A stretch of DNA of 7,475 nt from Peptococcaceae bacterium BRH_c23 (GTDB lineage: Bacteria > Bacillota_B > Desulfitobacteriia > Desulfitobacteriales > Desulfitobacteriaceae): assembly GCA_000961805.1 (NCBI GenBank), contig LADV01000251.1, positions 1 through 7,475 of the forward strand, written 5' to 3'. Position numbers and translations under genes: made by a program. Positions 1 to 5,849 of this stretch are shown piece after piece; positions within the stretch are counted from its first letter, which is position 1, and each line of letters starts with the position of its first letter. The notes under the pieces are model-generated. The model did not search any database, was not told the origin of the DNA, and was given only the letters and a program-made list of their open reading frames with translations.

Positions 1-7
1 AGGAGGG
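1..7 (+). promoter_or_regulatory. Ribosome binding site of suyA-like gene
   Basis: AGGAGGG lies 5 nt upstream of the ATG at 13, a near-perfect Shine-Dalgarno sequence that fixes this start. The window opens on it, so the promoter and any upstream genes of this operon cannot be seen. Confidence 0.85.
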
Positions 8-12
8 TTATC

Positions 13-309
13 ATGAGCAGCCACAAATTTTTAGTTCACAATGATGGCGACTACGTAGGCGTTGCTATCCAAGACATTCAAACTGGCGAAGAAGTACTAG
101 GGGTTGAACTCCATAGCGGTCAAGAATATCACGTGAAGTCAAACCACACTATTCCGCTCGGTCACAAAATCGCACTCCAAGCGATTAAGAAGGGTGAAAC
201 TATCCTTAAATATGGTGAGAACATAGGAGTCGCAACCGCAGATGTTCAAATCGGTGATTGGGTACACACACATAACTTAAGAACTGCGAGGTGGGATTAT
301 GGAAACTAA
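13..309 (+). CDS. suyA: UxaA-family small subunit (SAF domain), probable (2R)-sulfolactate sulfo-lyase alpha subunit
   Basis: A 98-residue protein made of one SAF domain, the module that forms the N-terminus of single-chain altronate dehydratases such as E. coli UxaA and is a separate subunit in SuyA. Visible family landmarks are FLVHNDGD at 6-13, P48-L-G-H51-K, K66-Y-G68, a glycine at 81 and H85-T-H-N88, ending in LRTARW at 89-94. The predicted role is small subunit of a cytoplasmic lyase that, with the next gene, cleaves (R)-3-sulfolactate to pyruvate and sulfite. The gene overlaps the large-subunit gene by 11 nt, which suggests translational coupling and fixed stoichiometry. The SAF/UxaA-type assignment is firm. 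The sulfolactate specificity is inferred mainly from the SuyB-like partner; a sugar-acid dehydratase subunit is the alternative. Confidence 0.85.
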   Translation: MSSHKFLVHNDGDYVGVAIQDIQTGEEVLGVELHSGQEYHVKSNHTIPLGHKIALQAIKKGETILKYGENIGVATADVQIGDWVHTHNLRTARWDYGN

Positions 310-1453
310 GATTTTAGGATATAAGAGAGATAATGGTCGTATCGGGATCCGCAATCATGTACTAATTATTCCAGTGGATGATTTATCCAATGCTTCTTGT
401 TTAGCCGTGGAACACAATATAGCCGGAACATTGGCAATTCCCCATCCTTATGGACGCCTTCAATTTGGTGCTGATCTAGAGTTGCACTTCAAAACCTTAA
501 TTGGTGCTGGCCGCAACCCGAACGTTGCAGCTGTCGTCATCATCGGAATCGAACCAAACTGGGCTAAGCTAATTGCTGATGGAATTGCTGAGACGGGTAA
601 ACCTGTAGCGTATTTCGGTATCGAAGGGTATGGCGATCTGAAAACGATCGAAAGAGCTTCCCGTAAAGCTCAGGAGTTCGTCCAATATGCTACTTCCTTA
701 GAAAAAGTAGAGTGTGAGCTCAAAGATCTGGTCGTCAGCTTCAAATGCGGTGAGTCTGATACCACTACCGGCTTGGCTAGTAACCCAACAGCGGGAGTTG
801 TCGGAGATCGCTTAGTTGAAATGGGTGGCACCGTAATCTTTGGTGAAACTCCGGAAACAACGGGCGCTGAGCATATTCTTGCCAAACACTTCGCAACTCC
901 TGAACTCTCAGAGCAATTTCTTAAGATTCATAAAGACTATATGGATCTCATCGAGTCCAAGGGTGCTGATCTTTTGGGAACTCAGCCGACTCAAGGTAAT
1001 ATTGCCGGTGGTTTAACGACGATCGAGGAAAAAGCACTGGGCAATATCACAAAAGCAGGAAAAACCCCGATCATCGGAGTACTTGCTCCCTGTGAAGAGC
1101 CGACCGTACCGGGACGCTACTTCATGGATAGTTCCTCAGCGGCAGCTGAGTGCGTCACGGTTATGATGGCTGCTGGCGCAACCTTGCACATCTTTATCAC
1201 AGGACAAGGTAATATCGTTGGCAATCCCATCGAGCCCGTGATCAAGATGTCCGCTAATCCGAATACATGCACCAATATGTCTGAGCATATCGATGTGAAC
1301 ATTAGTGGGGTACTGTCTCGTGAAATCAACATGGAACAAGCAGCTGATAAAGTGATGGAGTGTATCGTCAAAACTGCACGTGGTCGCTTGACGGATGCCG
1401 AAGCCTTGAACCATAAAGAATTTGTTCTGACTCGTTTATACCCAAGCGCGTAA
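299..1453 (+). CDS. suyB: UxaA-family large subunit, probable (2R)-sulfolactate sulfo-lyase beta subunit
   Basis: A 384-residue (about 42 kDa) cytoplasmic protein matching the catalytic body of the altronate/galactarate dehydratase family. Landmarks are GYKRDNGRIGIRN (7-19), PVDD (25-28), HPYGRLQFGADL (49-60), GIEPNW (83-88), KCGESDTTTG (149-158), GNIAGGLTTIEEK (233-245) and the C-terminal TGQGN...GNPI region. From memory, PVDD, HPYGR, GIEP and CGESDTT are typical of SuyB, which releases sulfite from (R)-sulfolactate to give pyruvate. Classical E. coli UxaA has TVGC, YGCSQ and GLGCE at the first three of these places, so this chain lacks those cysteines and keeps only C150. The ATG at 299 has GAGGTGG at 288-294 and lies inside the end of the small-subunit gene. 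Family membership is secure. The substrate is a good but unchecked inference. Confidence 0.8.
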   Translation: METKILGYKRDNGRIGIRNHVLIIPVDDLSNASCLAVEHNIAGTLAIPHPYGRLQFGADLELHFKTLIGAGRNPNVAAVVIIGIEPNWAKLIADGIAETGKPVAYFGIEGYGDLKTIERASRKAQEFVQYATSLEKVECELKDLVVSFKCGESDTTTGLASNPTAGVVGDRLVEMGGTVIFGETPETTGAEHILAKHFATPELSEQFLKIHKDYMDLIESKGADLLGTQPTQGNIAGGLTTIEEKALGNITKAGKTPIIGVLAPCEEPTVPGRYFMDSSSAAAECVTVMMAAGATLHIFITGQGNIVGNPIEPVIKMSANPNTCTNMSEHIDVNISGVLSREINMEQAADKVMECIVKTARGRLTDAEALNHKEFVLTRLYPSA

Positions 1454-1507
1454 ATGATGCTTTCCATTTCATTCGCTGTGGCTCAAATACTCACTGTTTA
1501 AGTTCTG

Positions 1508-1555
1508 GGGGTTTAAGATTTAATGGAGTAATTATTAAATCTTAAACCCCTTTCT
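1508..1555 (+). terminator. Perfect 17-bp hairpin downstream of suyAB, probable terminator or attenuator
   Basis: Bases 1508-1524 are exactly complementary to 1534-1550, with a 9-nt loop (1525-1533). The base of the stem is four G-C pairs and it is followed by TTTCT. The U-tract is short and broken, so termination may be partial. It separates the SuyAB-like pair from the dehydrogenase/second lyase/TRAP genes and probably ends or reduces transcription between the two units. The rest of the 1454-1626 gap shows no gene and no promoter I can defend. Confidence 0.8.
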
Positions 1556-1626
1556 CATGGATAGTCATATTCTTAGAAAAGCAAGTCAATAAAACCTACA
1601 TATGGGAAAGGAAGGGAAGGGATGAG

Positions 1627-2670
1627 ATGAGTCAACGGTACTCTCCTCAAACGCTGGAAGACTTTTGTCAAGCCCTCTTGATGGCGACTAGGGTCCCTGA
1701 GGATGAAGCAAAGATCGTTTCCTCTGTTCTTGTGGATACGAGCTTGGATGGGATTGATACGCATGGAATCAGTCGGTTGCCTATTTATCTATCTCGCTTG
1801 ATGAATGGGCGCATTAATCCCAAGCCATTGATTCAAAGGAAAATGAACGGTGCAGTCGCCAGTGTGGATGGAGATAACGGCCTGGGTCAACTGGTTGCTT
1901 ATCGCTCTATGGAAGTGGCGATGGACTTAGCTAAGGAGTTCGGGATCGGTTTCGTCACGGTTAAAAACAGCAATCACTTTGGAGCGGCTTCGACGTATTG
2001 CAAAATGGCTGCCAATCAGCAAATGATTGGACAAGCCTATACGAATTCACCCAGTGGTATTCCCCCATGGGGAGGGATAAGTCCTTATTTTGGAACTAAT
2101 CCCATTTCCTATGGATTCCCCAATGGAGAAGAGCCGGTTATCGTCGATATGTCTTCTTCAACGGTTGCCCGTGGAAATATTATTCTCGCGGCGAAGGAAG
2201 GTCGTTCTATACCTGAGGGATGGGCTATCGATAAGGAAGGAAAACCGACGACGGATGCCACAGCAGCGCTGCAAGGTGCAGTTTTACCGGTCGGTGGGGC
2301 GAAAGGCTATGCTTTAGCATTGGCAGTCGAAATCATGTCAGGGATCATTAGCGGCTCTGCTTATGGAACTAATGTGGGATGGATTTATGATGATGCTCTT
2401 GATCCGGTGAATATTGGACATAGCTTTTTCGCGCTGGATATCTCTCGACTCATGCCTGTGGCGGACTATACTCAAAGAATGAGTGACATGATCGGGGAAA
2501 TTAAAAAAATCCCGAGGGCTGAGGAAGTCGATGCCATCCGGATTCCAGGTGAACGGCGTCAGTCCATTGCCGAGGAACGCCAAAAGAATGGAATCCCTGT
2601 CAATGATGGATTGCTTCAAGAACTCAATGAACTCGCTGGAAAATTCGACCTTCCATTCTTGAATAAATAA
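1627..2670 (+). CDS. Ldh2/ComC-family NAD(P)-dependent 2-hydroxyacid dehydrogenase, possible (R)-sulfolactate dehydrogenase
   Basis: A 347-residue member of the malate/L-lactate dehydrogenase type 2 family (malate, ureidoglycolate and (R)-sulfolactate dehydrogenases), unrelated to the classical Rossmann-fold LDH. Family signatures are D44-T-H46-G near the N-terminus, S115-N-H117-F-G, the PWGG motif, F155-G-T-N158-P, VDMSSST at about 173-179 and a GGAKGYALALAVEI segment. H46 and H117 lie in the conserved active-site motifs. The length is normal for the family. The ATG at 1627 follows a purine-rich GAAGGGAAGGG stretch; an ATG at 1622 stops after two codons. Placed between two UxaA-type lyase pairs and upstream of a TRAP transporter, it could be a ComC-like enzyme interconverting sulfopyruvate and (R)-sulfolactate, feeding SuyAB. 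ComC and SlcC systems of this kind are known in sulfolactate degraders. Another 2-hydroxyacid substrate is possible, so no symbol is given. Confidence 0.88.
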   Translation: MSQRYSPQTLEDFCQALLMATRVPEDEAKIVSSVLVDTSLDGIDTHGISRLPIYLSRLMNGRINPKPLIQRKMNGAVASVDGDNGLGQLVAYRSMEVAMDLAKEFGIGFVTVKNSNHFGAASTYCKMAANQQMIGQAYTNSPSGIPPWGGISPYFGTNPISYGFPNGEEPVIVDMSSSTVARGNIILAAKEGRSIPEGWAIDKEGKPTTDATAALQGAVLPVGGAKGYALALAVEIMSGIISGSAYGTNVGWIYDDALDPVNIGHSFFALDISRLMPVADYTQRMSDMIGEIKKIPRAEEVDAIRIPGERRQSIAEERQKNGIPVNDGLLQELNELAGKFDLPFLNK

Positions 2671-2695
2671 AACAATCCAAAAGGAGGAGTGTAAA

Positions 2696-3028
2696 TTGTC
2701 GTTCAAAGTGGCTTTGGTAGTTGATCCTGATAGGGACAATGTAGCCACAATTCTCCGCAAAAGGGTTGAAATTGGCGAGACCCTTGTGTTTTCAGTAGGA
2801 GAAAAAGAGTTTCAAATCGCTGTCAGGTCTGATATTCCATACGGTCATAAGCTTGCCATCAGTCCCATAAAAACAGGGGAGGCAGTCATAAAATATGGGA
2901 CAGTGATTGGAAAAGCTACAGTAAATATCGAAATTGGCGAACACGTTCACGTTCATAATATTGATAGTTTCCGTGGACGAGGAGACTTAGTTAAGGAGAA
3001 GGGAGTTGTCCAAAATGGCGAACTTTAG
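2696..3028 (+). CDS. UxaA-family small subunit (SAF domain) of a second lyase/dehydratase pair
   Basis: A 110-residue SAF-domain protein, the paralogue of the one at 13-309. The key motifs fall at identical positions in both: P48-x-G-H51-K, K66-Y-G68, G81 and H85-V-H-N88. The C-terminus differs: it ends IDSFRGRGDL plus about 13 more residues, instead of LRTARW, which resembles other UxaA-like small subunits more than SuyA. The start is TTG, supported by AAAGGAGGAG (2680-2689) just upstream and by the lack of a better in-frame ATG. It begins 25 nt after the dehydrogenase stop and overlaps the next gene, so the three are almost certainly cotranscribed. It should form a heteromer with the following large subunit. 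The substrate is unknown; context points to the same compound class as the neighbouring dehydrogenase and transporter. Confidence 0.85.
   Translation: MSFKVALVVDPDRDNVATILRKRVEIGETLVFSVGEKEFQIAVRSDIPYGHKLAISPIKTGEAVIKYGTVIGKATVNIEIGEHVHVHNIDSFRGRGDLVKEKGVVQNGEL
2993..3005 (+). promoter_or_regulatory. Double Shine-Dalgarno before the second large subunit (two possible starts)
   Basis: AAGGAG at 2993-2998 is 7 nt before an in-frame TTG (3006). GGAG at 3002-3005 is 9 nt before an in-frame ATG (3015). Either start is usable. ATG is preferred here on codon preference, but the TTG adds only three residues and two genes nearby do start with TTG. Confidence 0.5.
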
Positions 3029-4184
3029 AGGATACATTCGACCGGACGGCTCTGTAGGTGTTCGAAATTATATTTTAATTCTCTCTGCGACTATTTATGC
3101 CAATAGTGTTGTCGAAAGAATAGCCAACTCGATTTTAGGTGCTGTACCGGTAACTCATCATTTGGGTCGAGCCCAAACAAAATCAGATAGTAAGCAGACC
3201 TTTGAGATTTTATGCTCCATGGGGAAACATCCGAATGTTGGTGGAGTAGTTATAGTTGACCACTTTAGAGAAGACCTTTGTAATGTTGACGATATTGGCC
3301 ATGAAATTTCTAAAACAGGTAAACTGGTAGCTACCGTTAATATAAGGGACAGCGGTGGAGCAGTAAAGGCAGTTGCCGAAGGCACTCTTAAAGCTATGGA
3401 AATAACTCGCCAGATTTCTACATGCAAAAGAGAAGAAGTTTCGATTTCAGAGTTTCTCTTCGGATTAAACTGCGGAACTTCGGATACAACATCGGGATTA
3501 TCGTCAAATCCGGCTTTAGGTTTTTGCTCGGATCGTATCATCCGAGCAGGGGGAAGGTCTATTCTTGCCGAACTGCCAGAACTTATGGGGGCTGAGGAGT
3601 GGTTGGCTTCAAAAGCAGTTAATGCAGATGTAGCGGACAGAATTTGGCATCAAATTCGCGGTTACGAGGAGCGTATTTTAGCCACAGGGGAAGATATACG
3701 GGGTTCTCAGCCTACTGCAGATAATATACTGGGCGGATTAAGCACAATCGAGGAAAAGTCGCTGGGAGGTGCCAAGAAAAGCGGTTTCGCTTTAATTCAA
3801 GATGTTATTGGTCTTGGTGAAACTCCAGGAAAAACTCCAGGAGTCTATCTCATGTATACCCCCGGACATGGCAGTGAATCCATTACAGCCATTGCTGCGG
3901 CGGGTGCCCAAGCTCTTGTTTTCTCTACCGGTGGCGGGCATACGATTGCTCATCCCATTATGCCTACAATCAAAGTGACTGGTAATGCCACCTCTTATGG
4001 TTTGATGGAGGACACTGTTGATATCGATCTATCCGGGATTCTAGAAGGAGATCTTTCATTGGAAGCGGCCGGGGACCTGATTTATGATGAACTTGTAGAG
4101 GTGCTCTCAGGCAAACTTACAAAAAGTGAGATTCTGAAGGAAGCGACAGGCTTTGCTATACACAGAGTTGGGTTAAGCATCTAA
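3015..4184 (+). CDS. UxaA-family large subunit, divergent lyase/dehydratase of unknown substrate
   Basis: A 389-residue catalytic subunit of the altronate dehydratase/sulfolactate sulfo-lyase superfamily. Numbered from the ATG, it shows FRGYIRPDGSVGVRN near the start, HHLGRAQ (R52), VDHFRED around 82-87, NCGTSDTTSG (C153), DNILGGLSTIEEK (236-248) and STGGGHTIAHPI near the C-terminus. Compared with E. coli UxaA, the cysteines of TVGC, YGC and GLGCE are absent (tyrosine, arginine and no equivalent); only the CG-x-SD cysteine remains. It also differs from the SuyB-like paralogue upstream: HHLGRAQTKSD replaces HPYGRLQFGAD, VDHFRE replaces GIEPNW, and GGGHTIAHP replaces GQGNIVGNP. A different substrate or stereochemistry is therefore likely. 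It overlaps its small subunit by 14 nt (23 nt if the TTG at 3006 is used) and is 39 nt upstream of the transporter genes. A carbon-sulfur lyase or a hydroxyacid dehydratase both fit. Confidence 0.85.
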   Translation: MANFRGYIRPDGSVGVRNYILILSATIYANSVVERIANSILGAVPVTHHLGRAQTKSDSKQTFEILCSMGKHPNVGGVVIVDHFREDLCNVDDIGHEISKTGKLVATVNIRDSGGAVKAVAEGTLKAMEITRQISTCKREEVSISEFLFGLNCGTSDTTSGLSSNPALGFCSDRIIRAGGRSILAELPELMGAEEWLASKAVNADVADRIWHQIRGYEERILATGEDIRGSQPTADNILGGLSTIEEKSLGGAKKSGFALIQDVIGLGETPGKTPGVYLMYTPGHGSESITAIAAAGAQALVFSTGGGHTIAHPIMPTIKVTGNATSYGLMEDTVDIDLSGILEGDLSLEAAGDLIYDELVEVLSGKLTKSEILKEATGFAIHRVGLSI

Positions 4185-4223
4185 ATTGATCCTGTAAATA
4201 TAAATTAAGTAGGGGGAAGAATA

Positions 4224-5252
4224 ATGAAAAAAAATCTTCGTAAATTTGTAGTCTTAGCAGCCGTTTCATTATTGTCATTAGGACTTATAGGGTGCGGAGC
4301 ACAATCTAGTTCTCCTGAAACCGAAAAAAAGCAAATCGTCTTAAAAGTTGGACACGTGATGCCTGACAGTCACCACTTCCAGAAAGGATTAGAAAAGTTT
4401 GCGGAACTTGCTGCTCAGAAAACAAATAACCAAGTTAAGGTTGAGATTTTCGCTAGTGGTGCTCTAGGCGGTACACGCGAAAGGGTTGAGGCTGTTAAAG
4501 CGGGTACTGGGGATATGGAATTAAGTGGTACAACTCAATTGGCAGCCTTTATTCCTCAATATTACGTTATGGACATGCCCTTCTTATTTAAGAGCTATGA
4601 GCATGTCGATGCAGTGCTTGATGGTAAAATTGGAAAAGATATGGCTATATTGGCTGAGAAGCAAGGTTTTAAGGTTCTAGGTTGGGCAGAAAACGGATTC
4701 CGTGATGTTTTCAATAAATACCGTCCTGTTAACACTATTGAAGATCTCAAGGGTTTAAAACTAAGAGTATTTCCTAACCAAGTGTATGTAGGTACTTTCA
4801 AGGCACTTGGAGCAATGCCCATGACAACTGACTGGGGTGAACTCTATACAGCTCTTTCCCAAGGGAGTGTTGATGGAGCTGAAGCTGCAGAAGCTCACTT
4901 CATGACTGGCAAGTTCTACGAAGCTAACCAAAAGTATTTCTCTTTGACTAAGCACATGTATGTGCCAATGGCCCTTATTATGAATCTCGACAAATACAAC
5001 AAACTTCCAGCTGATGTTCAAAAAGCAGTATTAGAAGCAGCCGATGAAGCGACTAAATTTCAGCGTAAGCTAGCTCGTGAAGAGTCCATTAAATATCAAC
5101 AAGAGATGGAGACTAAGGGAGTAAAAGTCAATGAAGTTGCTAACTTCGAACCCTTCATTAAAGCTACTGCTTCTGTCTACACCGAGTGGGAGCCGAAAAT
5201 CGGTAAAGACTTAGTCGATGCTGTCCGTAATGCTGATCCCAATAAGAAATAA
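4224..5252 (+). CDS. dctP: TRAP transporter substrate-binding lipoprotein, DctP family
   Basis: A 342-residue extracytoplasmic solute receptor. Residues 1-24 form a lipoprotein signal peptide: basic KKNLRK, a hydrophobic core and lipobox L21-I-G-C24, so the mature protein would be membrane-anchored through C24, as expected in a Gram-positive. The body is typical DctP. It has a VGHVMPDSHHFQKGLEKFAEL start, GALGGTRE, D-M-P-F-L-F, N-G-F-R160, and L-R181-V-F-P-N185 followed by FKALGAMPM and ELYTALSQGSVDGAEAA. R181 lies where this family usually binds the substrate carboxylate, so the ligand is probably an organic acid. AGGGGGA (4211-4217) sits 6 nt before the ATG. The neighbouring lyases suggest sulfolactate or a similar C3 sulfonate or hydroxyacid, but the ligand cannot be read from sequence. 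Confidence 0.93.
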   Translation: MKKNLRKFVVLAAVSLLSLGLIGCGAQSSSPETEKKQIVLKVGHVMPDSHHFQKGLEKFAELAAQKTNNQVKVEIFASGALGGTRERVEAVKAGTGDMELSGTTQLAAFIPQYYVMDMPFLFKSYEHVDAVLDGKIGKDMAILAEKQGFKVLGWAENGFRDVFNKYRPVNTIEDLKGLKLRVFPNQVYVGTFKALGAMPMTTDWGELYTALSQGSVDGAEAAEAHFMTGKFYEANQKYFSLTKHMYVPMALIMNLDKYNKLPADVQKAVLEAADEATKFQRKLAREESIKYQQEMETKGVKVNEVANFEPFIKATASVYTEWEPKIGKDLVDAVRNADPNKK

Positions 5253-5284
5253 GCTTTTAGTTTCTAACTAGGCCAGATATGCTT

Positions 5285-5315
5285 GCGACGGGGTAAAAAC
5301 CTCGTCGCGTTTTAT
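5285..5315 (+). terminator. Terminator-like hairpin between dctP and dctQ (attenuator)
   Basis: Bases 5285-5294 pair with 5299-5308: 10 bp, with one G-U wobble at 5291/5302. The loop is AAAA and a U-rich GTTTTAT follows. The element lies in the 84-nt space between the dctP stop and the dctQ start. Its likely role is partial termination and protection of the upstream mRNA 3' end, so that more binding protein is made than membrane subunits. That arrangement is common in binding-protein transport operons. Confidence 0.75.
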
Positions 5316-5322
5316 AAAACCT

Positions 5323-5329
5323 GGAGGTG
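5323..5329 (+). promoter_or_regulatory. Ribosome binding site that sets the dctQ start
   Basis: GGAGGTG lies 7 nt before an in-frame TTG at 5337. The longest open frame starts at a TTG at 5283, but that start lies in the hairpin region and its extra 18 residues would be translated across the hairpin and this site. The site therefore supports the shorter protein. Confidence 0.75.
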
Positions 5330-5336
5330 CATAAGT

Positions 5337-5816
5337 TTGACAGTGTTAAGCAGGTTTTCTGATTGGTTATTTAGTGCTATAAAAGTTCTTCTTTTCGCCA
5401 TAATCTTGGTTATGACAATCGCGGGCTTTCTACAGGTTGCTACCCGTTATCTTTTATCTACGCCCCTACCCTGGTCTGAAGAATTAACCCGTTATTTATT
5501 CGTGTGGCTAACATTTTTTGGCAGTGCTGCTGCTGTCAAAAAAAAAGCTCATATCAATATGGAATTAATGTTAGATAAGCTGCCTCCGACTGGTAAGAAG
5601 ATTATTCAACTAATTGCTGATGCAGCCTTCTTGGGTTTAAGTATATTCATAACTGTGTATGGTCTTAAACTGTCAATCCAGAATTGGACACAAAAATCTG
5701 ATGCAATGGGAATTCCAATGACTCTACCTTATTTGGCAATTCCTATTGGTGGGTTTATAATGGCATTTTTTATCTTTGAAATTATGCTGAGTCGAGTGGC
5801 CAAACAGCATAATTAA
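5337..5816 (+). CDS. dctQ: TRAP transporter small membrane subunit, DctQ family
   Basis: A 159-residue integral membrane protein with four predicted helices at about 12-34, 50-67, 85-108 and 129-151. The DctQ signature P45-W-S-E-E-L-T-R52-Y-L-F-V-W is clear, followed by a basic loop (VKKKAHI). It bridges the DctP receptor and the large DctM permease in a sodium- or proton-driven secondary transporter. The start chosen is TTG 5337, from the Shine-Dalgarno at 5323-5329; the upstream TTG at 5283 would add 18 polar residues encoded by the terminator-like hairpin. The length agrees with ordinary DctQ proteins. It is 33 nt upstream of dctM. Confidence 0.92.
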   Translation: MTVLSRFSDWLFSAIKVLLFAIILVMTIAGFLQVATRYLLSTPLPWSEELTRYLFVWLTFFGSAAAVKKKAHINMELMLDKLPPTGKKIIQLIADAAFLGLSIFITVYGLKLSIQNWTQKSDAMGIPMTLPYLAIPIGGFIMAFFIFEIMLSRVAKQHN

Positions 5817-5849
5817 GGATGTCAACTTAAATACAGGAGGCTTACAAGT

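Noticed and set aside
670..885. Minus-strand open frame of 71 codons within the first large-subunit gene
   Set aside because: It lies inside a well-conserved coding gene in another frame and has no recognisable protein character. The other minus-strand frames within the genes (1117-1467, 1136-1414, 1573-1764, 2338-2760, 3158-3541, 4595-4822, 4761-5021, 5975-6187, 6581-6805) and the + frame at 2090-2317 were rejected for the same reason.
299..1453. Calling the first pair altronate dehydratase (UxaA)
   Set aside because: The split subunits, the PVDD, HPYGR and GIEP motifs and the absence of hexuronate genes such as uxaB, uxaC or kdgK fit a sulfolactate-lyase-like enzyme better.
1573..1601. Possible promoter TTAGAA, 17-nt spacer, CTACAT upstream of the dehydrogenase gene
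   Set aside because: Both hexamers are poor matches to the sigma-A consensus and similar chance matches are common in AT-rich DNA. A promoter after the hairpin is plausible, but this one cannot be supported.
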